Positions 1 through 5,141 of a DNA stretch of 7,872 bases are shown here, piece by piece. The position numbers were made by a program, and so were the translations under genes. A model generated the notes under the pieces. It searched no databases and had not been told where the DNA came from. It saw only the letters and a program-made list of their open reading frames with translations. The stretch comes from Pseudomonadota bacterium (GTDB lineage Bacteria; Pseudomonadota; Alphaproteobacteria; Rhizobiales; Xanthobacteraceae): the NCBI GenBank assembly GCA_023442085.1, contig JAEZMT010000318.1, positions 1 through 7,872 of the forward strand, read 5' to 3'. Every line of letters begins with the position of its first letter. The stretch's first letter is position 1.

Positions 1-455
1 CGAAGGCCAAGGCCGCCGCCCCCAAGGCCCCCGCGCCCAAGGCATCTGCGCCCAAGGCGGCTCCGAAGGCTGCCCCCAAGTCGACCAAGAAGGCTGCCGC
101 CCCGAAGGCTGCGGCGCCCAAGGCTGAAGTGAAGGCCGAGCCCGAGACCAAGGCGGTCGAGACCAAGGCCGCCGAAGCCAAGGCGCCTGCTGCCAAAGCT
201 TCCAAGCCCGCCGCTCCGAAGGCGCCCAAGGCGACCGCTCCGAAGGCCGTCACTCCGAAGGCTGCTGCGCCCAAGGCCCCGAAGACCGCGCCCAAGACTG
301 CCGCTCCCAAGACTGCCGCGCCGAAGACCCCCGCTCCGAAGGCGGCTCGCGCCAAGGTGGCGGCGGTGAAGACCGCCCCCGCTCCGGCCCCGAAGGCCCC
401 TTCCAAGGCCGCGCCGAAGGCGGCCGCCAAGCCGGCCCGCGCCAAGAAGGCGTGA
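1..455 (+). CDS. C-terminal part of an Ala/Lys/Pro-repeat protein (histone H1-like tail), 5' end outside window
   Basis: The frame starting at base 3 is open from the window edge to a TGA at 453-455, giving 150 visible residues. They use only eight amino-acid types (A, K, P, T, S, E, V, R), mostly as degenerate AAPK, APK and TPK units. A short stretch around visible residues 42-60 carries several Glu, making a small acidic island in an otherwise strongly basic chain. The end is Ala-Arg-Ala-Lys-Lys-Ala. Lys is AAG almost throughout, with one AAA near base 196. The GTG at 129 is in frame but has no convincing ribosome site, and the frame continues upstream, so the true start lies outside the window. 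Such tails are known on eukaryotic H1, bacterial H1-like proteins, some phasins/PhaF-like proteins and some DNA-binding enzymes; they bind DNA or other polyanions and are disordered. The folded part, if any, is not visible, so the family cannot be assigned. A strong hairpin follows. Confidence 0.8.
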   Translation, partial: KAKAAAPKAPAPKASAPKAAPKAAPKSTKKAAAPKAAAPKAEVKAEPETKAVETKAAEAKAPAAKASKPAAPKAPKATAPKAVTPKAAAPKAPKTAPKTAAPKTAAPKTPAPKAARAKVAAVKTAPAPAPKAPSKAAPKAAAKPARAKKA

Positions 456-494
456 GACAGGCGTAGGATCGGCCCCTCACGAGGCCCGAAAACA

Positions 495-532
495 GGAACG
501 CCGCCGTCGGGGGTGCCCGGCGGCGGCGTTCT
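495..532. terminator. Strong hairpin, probably a bidirectional terminator between convergent genes
   Basis: GAACGCCGCCG at 496-506 pairs perfectly with CGGCGGCGTTC at 521-531. A G-T pair can be added outside (495/532), then one T-G pair and four G-C pairs inside (508-511 with 516-519), leaving the loop 512-515. It lies 40 bases after the stop of the Lys-rich gene (+) and 22 bases past the stop of the OmpA gene (-). On the minus strand the stem is followed by CTGTTTTC, a short T run. On the plus strand the run is weak (CTCGCGTT). Shared termination for both genes is an inference. Confidence 0.75.
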
Positions 533-553
533 CGCGTTCAGCGGCCCTCGAGA

Positions 554-1159
554 TCAGGGGGCGAGGACGCCGGTGCTCCCGAGATTGAAGATCTGGACGC
601 GCCGGTTGATGGCGGCATGCGGATTCTTCACGTCCTGCAGGTTTTCCTCGCCGAGGCCAACGGCCTGGAGCCGGCGCGGATCCACGCGGAAGGTGGTGGC
701 GAGCGCCTGCATCACCGCGTCGGCGCGTTCCTGGCTGAGCTTGAGATTGATCTCGCGGGTGCCGGTGGTGTCGGTGTTGCCCACCACGAGGAACTTGTAG
801 CCGAGCAGGATGGGGTTGTGCATGGCATCGGCGATGGAGCCGAGCGTGCGGTAGGACGAGGGCTTGATCATCGCGGAATTGAGATCGAACTCGATCTCCA
901 CGTTGATCTGCGCCAGCTGGTCGAGCTGGATCGCCAGCGGCGGGCGGCTCTCGGGCGGGCCGGTGTACTTCATGTGCGCGACGGCAAGGCCGCGCAGCGC
1001 CTCGGCCGAGACGTTCGGCACGTCGGCCACGCTGGCCTGGAGGCCCTGGACGATCTGGGCATCGGAGGTGACCACCTGGGCCGAGGCGGGCGCGGCGAGG
1101 AGCACCGGCGCCAGCAGGGCGGCGGACAGCAGCAAGGCGGAACGCATCTGGAATTTCAT
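554..1159 (-). CDS. Periplasmic OmpA-domain (peptidoglycan-binding) protein
   Basis: The 201-residue protein is predicted to bind peptidoglycan in the periplasm through an OmpA C-terminal domain. Residues 1-27 form a signal peptide: basic start, hydrophobic core, cleavage after Ala-Ser-Ala with Gln28 as first mature residue. Residues 28-85 are a short helical linker. The OmpA domain covers about 86-195, with the NSA stretch near 94-96, Asn-Thr-Asp at 128-130, LSQERA at 141-146 and NRR at 185-187. Asp130 and Arg145 stand 15 residues apart, like the diaminopimelate-binding Asp and Arg of characterised OmpA domains. There is no beta-barrel and no lipobox, so it should be soluble in the periplasm. 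The start at 1159 is chosen because GGAGG lies just upstream and the signal peptide begins there. An ATG at 1183 would add eight residues and overlap the upstream gene. It is second in a two-gene unit, 13 bases after the Cys-repeat gene. Confidence 0.93.
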   Translation of the reverse strand: MKFQMRSALLLSAALLAPVLLAAPASAQVVTSDAQIVQGLQASVADVPNVSAEALRGLAVAHMKYTGPPESRPPLAIQLDQLAQINVEIEFDLNSAMIKPSSYRTLGSIADAMHNPILLGYKFLVVGNTDTTGTREINLKLSQERADAVMQALATTFRVDPRRLQAVGLGEENLQDVKNPHAAINRRVQIFNLGSTGVLAP

Positions 1160-1172
1160 CTGTCCCTCCCCC

Positions 1173-1613
1173 TCACTGCTCATTGTAGCCGGCGTTGATG
1201 AGGGCGCTCGTGCAGGTCCTGCTCACCACCTTGGAGGCTTCGAGCAGGCAGGAGACGATGTTGCCGTCGCCGGGCACGAGGCCGGGGCAATATTGCGCGC
1301 GGTCGCGATCGCACACCTTGTAGACCTCGCGCTGCGCCGCGGCGCGGGCCTCGGTCATCGCGCGGATGCCTTCGTGGTTGGCGGCGCAGGCCGGCGAGAG
1401 CTTGCTCGCGTTCTGCGCAAGGCAGTTGTGGATGGCGCCGTTGCCGAGGTTCTGGCCCCGGCACAGCTTCATGATGTCCTCGCCGCAATGCTGCGCCAGA
1501 AGGCCGGCGGCCTGGGCGTAGCTCACGGTTTGCGCCTGCGCGCCCGCGCTGTGGCCGACCGTTCCCGCCCCCAGCGCGATCAGCGCCGCGAGGGCCAGTC
1601 CTCGAAGTTTCAT
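1173..1613 (-). CDS. Secreted cysteine-rich repeat protein (two GLG1-like four-Cys repeats)
   Basis: The 146-residue precursor has a signal peptide (residues 1 to about 27, ending Ala-Gln-Ala) and two repeats of the type called cysteine-rich repeat or GLG1/FGFR-binding-like domain. Cysteines are at 43, 51, 64, 76 and 101, 109, 122, 134. Both repeats have the spacing C-x7-C-x12-C-x11-C and are offset by exactly 58 residues, with shared acidic/basic residues between Cys 1 and 2 and a Gly-Asn/Asp-Gly turn before Cys 3. The eight cysteines probably form four disulfides in the periplasm; no catalytic motif is seen. In bacteria such proteins are mostly uncharacterised, so function is unknown. The ATG at 1613 has GGGGGA about eight bases upstream and starts the signal peptide. 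An in-frame start at 1739 would run into the MFS gene and is unlikely. It precedes the OmpA-domain gene by 13 bases, so the two are probably cotranscribed. Confidence 0.87.
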   Translation of the reverse strand: MKLRGLALAALIALGAGTVGHSAGAQAQTVSYAQAAGLLAQHCGEDIMKLCRGQNLGNGAIHNCLAQNASKLSPACAANHEGIRAMTEARAAAQREVYKVCDRDRAQYCPGLVPGDGNIVSCLLEASKVVSRTCTSALINAGYNEQ

Positions 1614-1653
1614 AGATTTCCCCCATAGCCCGGAATCGCGAGCGTGAGGGGAA

Positions 1654-1681
1654 TTGACCATTGCGCCTCCCGCTTGGTCAA
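1654..1681. repeat. Inverted repeat upstream of the Cys-repeat gene (possible operator)
   Basis: TTGACCA at 1654-1660 and TGGTCAA at 1675-1681 are perfect inverted copies, centres 21 bases (two helical turns) apart, in the gap between the MFS gene end and the Cys-repeat gene start. The minus-strand TTGACC within the right arm also resembles a -35 element, but I find only a poor -10 match (TCAATT) 18 bases on. A 7-base inverted pair can arise by chance in a gap of this size, so the operator role is tentative. Confidence 0.35.
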
Positions 1682-1694
1682 CCGGCGGGAGCGC
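1663..1694 (-). terminator. Weak hairpin just after the MFS gene, possible terminator
   Basis: CTCCCGC at 1667-1673 pairs with GCGGGAG at 1685-1691, extended by GCG/CGC if C1666 is bulged. It starts 14 bases after the MFS stop on the minus strand. No T run follows on the minus strand (AATGGTCAATT), so it may be a weak terminator, a 3' end stabiliser, or chance in GC-rich DNA. It overlaps the TTGACCA inverted repeat. Confidence 0.35.
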
Positions 1695-1707
1695 GGCCGT
1701 GGCGTGC

Positions 1708-3051
1708 TCAGGATGCGCGGCGGTAGGTGCCGGCCTCAATCTCGTCGCCGGAGGCTCCCACGAGGCCGAGGGGATCGGCGGCGAGCTCCAGATCCGGCGA
1801 CTCGGGCGCCTCCTCCGCCGGCGCGGGCTCAGGAACCCGGCCCGGCGCGAGCGCGAGGTGGACGGTGAGCGCCGCCACCGCCATCGCGGGGACGAGGATC
1901 GTCATCGCCACCAGCGGCGAGGGCAGCAGCGCCGAAACGGAGGTGCCGAGGAAGCCGCTGCCGATCTGCACGAAACCCGTGAGCGCGGAGGCGGAGCCGG
2001 CGATGGAGCCGAAGCCGGCCAGCGCATTGGTGGTGGAGCCGGGCAGCAGCAGGGCGCAGCCGCAGGCCCAGAGGGAGATGGGCAGCATCACGCTGACGGT
2101 GGAGAGCGCCACCATATGGGGGCCGACCGCCATCGCCACCGCGCCGGCGAGCACCAGCAGCAGCCCGGGCAGGATCAGCTGCTGCGCCTTGAAGCGGTTG
2201 AGCAGCGGCCGGGCGATGAGCGTGCCCGCCATGAAGGCGCCGGTCTGCATCATCATGGCGAGGCCGAACTGGGTGGGCGAGAGCCCCACCCGGTCGATCA
2301 GCACGAAGGGCAGCGCCGCCGCCAGCGTGTAGATGCCGCCCAGCGCGCAGCCGGCGGTGAGGGCGGCGCGCATGAAGCCACGGTCGGTGAGCAGGCGGCG
2401 ATAGCTGGCCGCGACCGCACGCGGCGCGGCGAGGCGCGCGTCCGGCGCGCGGTTGGTTTCCGGCACGCGCAGCAGCAGCAGCGTCATGAGGGCGAGGCCG
2501 AAGCCGGTCATGGCGACGAACACCGAATGCCAGCCGAAGGCGCCGAGCAGGAATCCGCCGATGGTGGGCGAGATGGCCGGGCCGATGGCAAGGATGGTGC
2601 CGATGAGGTTCATCACCCGTGCCGAGGCCTGACCGGTATATTGGTCGCGCACCAGCGCGCGGGACAGGGCGATGCCCGCCGCCGCGCCGATGCCTTGCAG
2701 GATGCGCCCGGCCACCAGCCAGCCGATGGTGGGCGCCAGCATGGCCACCACCGCCCCCGATAGGTAGATGCCGAAAAAGCCGAGCGCCACCGGCCGCCGG
2801 CCGTAGGCGTCGGACAAGGGGCCGCAGATGAGCTGCGAGACGGCGAAGCCGAAGAAGAAGACGGTGAGGGTGAGCTTCACCGTGGCGATGGACGTGCCGA
2901 ACACCTCCACCAGCGTCGGCAGGGCGGGCGTGTAGAGGGAGAGGCTGACCGGGCCGAGCATGACCATCATGCCGCCGATGATCGACACCTCGCGCTCGGT
3001 CATGAGCGGCTTGGGCGGTGTCGCGGCCTCCGCGGGATGTGGCGTCGTCAT
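1708..3051 (-). CDS. Bcr/CflA-type multidrug MFS efflux transporter
   Basis: This 447-residue inner-membrane protein has the make-up of the 12-helix drug:proton antiporters of the Bcr/CflA group, which export drugs or small metabolites using the proton gradient. Motif A is at 77-87 (GPLSDAYGRRP) between helices 2 and 3, the conserved Arg of motif B is Arg116, and motif C in helix 5 is at 157-166 (GPAISPTIGG), typical of antiporters. The N-terminal 20 residues are cytoplasmic. After the last helix (about 385-402) an unusually acidic, Pro-rich tail runs from about 406 to 442. The ATG at 3051 is preceded by AAGGAGG and overlaps the MarR stop as ATGA, so translation is probably coupled to the regulator. 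Other in-frame starts upstream (3105) lie inside the MarR gene and lack a ribosome site. The substrate cannot be read from sequence; the MarR partner suggests induction by an aromatic or phenolic compound (inference). Confidence 0.95.
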   Translation of the reverse strand: MTTPHPAEAATPPKPLMTEREVSIIGGMMVMLGPVSLSLYTPALPTLVEVFGTSIATVKLTLTVFFFGFAVSQLICGPLSDAYGRRPVALGFFGIYLSGAVVAMLAPTIGWLVAGRILQGIGAAAGIALSRALVRDQYTGQASARVMNLIGTILAIGPAISPTIGGFLLGAFGWHSVFVAMTGFGLALMTLLLLRVPETNRAPDARLAAPRAVAASYRRLLTDRGFMRAALTAGCALGGIYTLAAALPFVLIDRVGLSPTQFGLAMMMQTGAFMAGTLIARPLLNRFKAQQLILPGLLLVLAGAVAMAVGPHMVALSTVSVMLPISLWACGCALLLPGSTTNALAGFGSIAGSASALTGFVQIGSGFLGTSVSALLPSPLVAMTILVPAMAVAALTVHLALAPGRVPEPAPAEEAPESPDLELAADPLGLVGASGDEIEAGTYRRAS

Positions 3052-3548
3052 CTGCGGGCCTCCTTGATGCGGACCTCGCGCGGCGCGGCCTCGCGGCCCG
3101 CGCAATCGCGGGCAAGGTTGCCCCGGATGCGGTCGAGGAAATCGCGCAGCTGCGCGCGCTCCTCATCGGAGAAGCCCCGTGTCGCCTCCTCGCGGGCCCG
3201 CGCCGCCGCCTGCTCAATGCCGTCCAGATAGGGCCGGGCCGCATCCGTGAGGGCGACGATCTTCGCGCGCCGGTCGGTGGGGTCGGTCTCGCGCACCACC
3301 AGCCCCAGCCCTTCCAGGCGATCGAGGAAGCCCACCAGCGTCATGGGCTCCACGCTCATCTTCTCGGCGAGCGCCGACTGGCGCAGGCCCGGGTTGATGT
3401 TGATGTGGGCCAGCGCCCGCGCCTCGCCGATGGTGAGGCCGAGGCCGGCGCCATCGAAGGCGCGATCGATCCGGGCGCGGTAGAGCCGCGCGGAATCCAC
3501 GAGCAGGAAGCCGAGCGGCGGGGTGGCGGGAGATGGGCGCGATCTCAT
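3048..3548 (-). CDS. MarR-family transcriptional regulator
   Basis: The 166-residue protein is a MarR-type winged helix-turn-helix regulator, normally a dimeric repressor released from DNA by small ligands. Residues about 12-50 form the N-terminal dimer/ligand helices, 57-85 the helix-turn-helix (QSALAEKM, then the recognition helix around EPMTLVGFLDRLE), and 86-101 the wing with the family signature DPTDRRAK..ALT (Asp89 to Thr101). The C-terminal helices include a basic end (KEARR). The ATG at 3548 is kept because starting later would cut the first dimer helix. It has no Shine-Dalgarno sequence: six bases (GACCTT) separate a good -10 box from the ATG, so the transcript may begin at the ATG itself. 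It shares a 4-base overlap with the MFS gene and is the likely repressor of both, through the palindrome in its own promoter. Confidence 0.95.
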   Translation of the reverse strand: MRSRPSPATPPLGFLLVDSARLYRARIDRAFDGAGLGLTIGEARALAHININPGLRQSALAEKMSVEPMTLVGFLDRLEGLGLVVRETDPTDRRAKIVALTDAARPYLDGIEQAAARAREEATRGFSDEERAQLRDFLDRIRGNLARDCAGREAAPREVRIKEARR

Positions 3549-3554
3549 AAGGTC

Positions 3555-3583
3555 AATATATAATAAGCTTTCCTTACTAACAA
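3555..3583 (-). promoter_or_regulatory. Sigma-70-like promoter of the marR-MFS operon
   Basis: On the minus strand TTGTTA (3583-3578) and TATATT (3560-3555) are separated by exactly 17 bases, close to the TTGACA/TATAAT consensus. This is the most AT-rich patch in the window. The expected start of transcription, about seven bases after the -10 box, falls at or next to 3548, the A of the MarR start codon. Confidence 0.7.
3561..3579. promoter_or_regulatory. Candidate MarR operator (imperfect palindrome)
   Basis: TAATAAG (3561-3567) and CTTACTA (3573-3579) are inverted copies matching at 6 of 7 positions, separated by CTTTC. Size and AT-rich arms fit MarR-family operators. The palindrome fills the spacer between -35 and -10 of the marR promoter, so a bound dimer would block RNA polymerase: autorepression and control of the MFS pump. 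Whether it also affects the divergent protease gene at 3666 is unknown. Confidence 0.6.
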
Positions 3584-3665
3584 GACCAAAGCCGCCTGAT
3601 GCATGTCATTGCGCACCCGCCGCGACGCGCTATGTGTGAAGCGACATCCCTCAGGGAGACCCGCG

Positions 3666-4793
3666 ATGCCCTGGTCCGTGACCATCGGCCGCCTCGGCGA
3701 GACCGCCATCCGTATCCACGTCACCTTCCTGCTGTTCCTGGTGTGGATCTGGGCGGCCTATTACCGTTCCGGCGGCGCGCAGGCGGCGTGGGAGGGCGTG
3801 CTGTTCGTGGCGCTGCTGTTCTTCTGCGTGCTGCTGCACGAGTTGGGGCACGTCTTTGCCGCCCGCCACTACGGAGTGAAGACGCCGGACATCACGCTCT
3901 GGCCGTTCGGCGGCATCGCCAATCTGGAGCGGATTCCCGAGAAGCCCTCGCAGGAGCTGGTGGTGGCCATCGCGGGGCCGGCGGTGAACGTGGTGATCGC
4001 CCTCGTGCTGCTGGTGGTGCTGAGCTTCACCCTCACGGGCGGCGACCTGAAGGCGGAGGATCTGGCGAAGGTCGAGGACCCCGGCACGTCCATGCTGGTC
4101 AAGCTCGCGGGCGCCAACATCTTCCTCGTGCTGTTCAACCTCATCCCCGCCTTTCCCATGGACGGCGGGCGGGTGCTGCGCGCGCTGCTCGCCATGAGGA
4201 TGGGTTTTGCCCGCGCCACCGCGCTCGCCGCCTCCATCGGCCAGGGCCTCGCCATCGGCCTCGGGCTGCTCGGCATTTTCACCAACCCCATGCTGATGAT
4301 CATCGGCGTCTTCGTCTTCCTCGCCGCCTCCGGCGAGGCCGGTCAAGTGCAACTGAGGGAGGCCTCGCGCGGGCACATCGTGGCCGACGCCATGATTACC
4401 CACTTCGAGACGCTGGGGCCGCAGGCCACCGTGGACGACGCGGCCGAGGCGCTCATACGCTCCACACAGAAGGAATTCCCCGTGGTGGACGGCGCCGGGC
4501 ATCTGCGCGGCGTTCTCACCCGCGACGCCATGATCCGGGCGCTCAAGGAGCAGGGGCCGACCACCCCCGTCATCGACGTGATGCAGCATGACATCCCGAC
4601 CGTGGAGGCGCGCTCGCGCCTCGATGCGGCGCTGAAGCTGATCACCAGCGCGCAGGCTCCCGCCGTCGGCGTCCTCGACACCGCCGGCGGCCGCCTCGTG
4701 GGCCTGCTCACGCCGGAGAATGTCGGCGAGCTGATGATGATCCACGTAGCAAGGGACGCGCGGGCCGACAGGACCAAGGGGTCAATTGTTTGA
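3666..4793 (+). CDS. Site-2-protease-type membrane zinc metalloprotease (M50) with two CBS domains
   Basis: The 375-residue membrane protein has the features of M50 intramembrane proteases of the SpoIVFB-like/CBS-containing group, which cut transmembrane substrates such as anti-sigma factors. The zinc motif HELGH is at 58-62 in a hydrophobic segment (about 46-65). FGG lies at 81-83 and GPAVN at 104-108. The third motif NLIPAFPMDGGR spans 158-169, with Asp166 the expected third zinc ligand. Further membrane segments lie near 18-32, 100-120, 145-163 and 190-220. CBS domains follow at about 238-295 and 301-360; in this group they sense adenine nucleotides or otherwise regulate activity. The protease looks complete and active. 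The start at 3666 has AGGGAG seven bases upstream and begins directly before helix 1; an upstream ATG at 3603 would add 21 residues with no ribosome site. It is divergent from marR, apparently a single-gene unit. The substrate is unknown and no sigma/anti-sigma gene is nearby. Confidence 0.95.
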   Translation: MPWSVTIGRLGETAIRIHVTFLLFLVWIWAAYYRSGGAQAAWEGVLFVALLFFCVLLHELGHVFAARHYGVKTPDITLWPFGGIANLERIPEKPSQELVVAIAGPAVNVVIALVLLVVLSFTLTGGDLKAEDLAKVEDPGTSMLVKLAGANIFLVLFNLIPAFPMDGGRVLRALLAMRMGFARATALAASIGQGLAIGLGLLGIFTNPMLMIIGVFVFLAASGEAGQVQLREASRGHIVADAMITHFETLGPQATVDDAAEALIRSTQKEFPVVDGAGHLRGVLTRDAMIRALKEQGPTTPVIDVMQHDIPTVEARSRLDAALKLITSAQAPAVGVLDTAGGRLVGLLTPENVGELMMIHVARDARADRTKGSIV

Positions 4794-4851
4794 TTTGCCG
4801 GGATCACGCGCGACGAAGCGGGACAGCGGGGGCGCTTTTCCGGCCCGCCTC

Positions 4852-4880
4852 TTGATTGCATAGCCTGCAACGGCGATAAC
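4852..4880 (+). promoter_or_regulatory. Candidate promoter of the small lipoprotein gene
   Basis: TTGATT (4852-4857) and GATAAC (4875-4880) each match the sigma-70 consensus at 4 of 6 positions and stand exactly 17 bases apart. The expected transcription start near 4887 leaves a leader of about 27 bases before the ATG at 4914 and would exclude an in-frame ATG at 4884. Confidence 0.45.
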
Positions 4881-4913
4881 GCTATGGTTGCATGGACAAG
4901 GTTGGGGGCGAGA

Positions 4914-5042
4914 ATGGGCAGGATAGGGCGGATCGTGATCGTGGTCGCACTGCTGGCCGCTGTCGGTGGGTGCCAGCTCTCCAACCCCCATATGATCGTG
5001 ACCCCCCACGACCGGCCGTCGGGACCATTCCCACAAAGGTAG
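4914..5042 (+). CDS. Small predicted lipoprotein, 42 residues
   Basis: An ATG at 4914 opens a 42-codon frame ending in TAG at 5040-5042. The protein has a basic N-terminus (Met-Gly-Arg-Ile-Gly-Arg), a hydrophobic core of Ile, Val, Ala and Leu, and a lipobox-like Val-Gly-Gly-Cys at 17-20, so Cys20 would be lipidated. That leaves a 23-residue mature peptide rich in Pro and His. A G-rich ribosome site (GGGGGCGAGA) directly precedes the ATG, a candidate promoter lies upstream, and a hairpin follows. An in-frame ATG at 4884 would add ten residues but lies before the predicted transcription start. The lipobox is slightly off consensus (Val at -3, Gly at -2). No family is recognised; small lipoproteins of this kind are common near envelope genes and usually uncharacterised. 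It stands alone between the protease gene and the convergent SDR gene. Confidence 0.6.
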   Translation: MGRIGRIVIVVALLAAVGGCQLSNPHMIVTPHDRPSGPFPQR

Positions 5043-5080
5043 AGTGAGTTTGCGGCGCACTGCTGTCATCTACCTCGAAC

Positions 5081-5115
5081 AGCGCTCCGGTGCTGACAAA
5101 CGGCACCGGGGCGCT
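5081..5115. terminator. Long hairpin between convergent genes, possible bidirectional terminator
   Basis: AGCGCTCCGGTGC (5081-5093) pairs with GCACCGGGGCGCT (5103-5115) over 13 base pairs with a single T-G pair, around a nine-base loop. It lies 38 bases after the small lipoprotein stop and 26 bases beyond the SDR stop on the other strand. Neither side has a proper T run, so it is either a rho-independent-like terminator of the T-poor kind found in GC-rich genomes or a 3' end stabiliser. Confidence 0.6.
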
Positions 5116-5141
5116 CTCCGAGCAGACCGACCCGCCCGCCC

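Noticed and set aside
1..455. Tandem DNA repeats at the left end as a CRISPR or satellite array
   Set aside because: Repeats are in-frame, degenerate at third codon positions and lack spacers, so they reflect a repetitive protein tail.
250..480. Minus-strand frame opposite the Lys-rich tail
   Set aside because: Ser/Pro/Trp/Arg-rich product is the expected complement of AAG/GCC/CCG repeats; no independent support.
1654..2763. Long plus-strand open frame of 369 codons opposite the MFS gene
   Set aside because: It is antisense to a clear membrane transporter, very rich in Gly, Arg, His and Glu, with no domain, signal or ribosome site; typical of GC-rich shadow frames.
1829..3244. Minus-strand 471-codon frame over the MFS and MarR genes
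   Set aside because: Arg/Ala/His-rich out-of-frame reading of two well-supported genes.
3609..3636. TTGCGC and TATGTG, 16 bases apart, as promoter of the protease gene
   Set aside because: Each hexamer matches the consensus at only about three positions; not distinguishable from background.
3651..4745. Minus-strand open frame of 364 codons opposite the M50 protease gene
   Set aside because: His/Gly/Glu-rich shadow of a gene with intact catalytic motifs and CBS domains; no start signal of its own.
4817..4850. Short G/C-rich pairing after the protease stop as a terminator
   Set aside because: Only four to five base pairs can be formed around the TTTT, with mismatches next to them; too weak to call.
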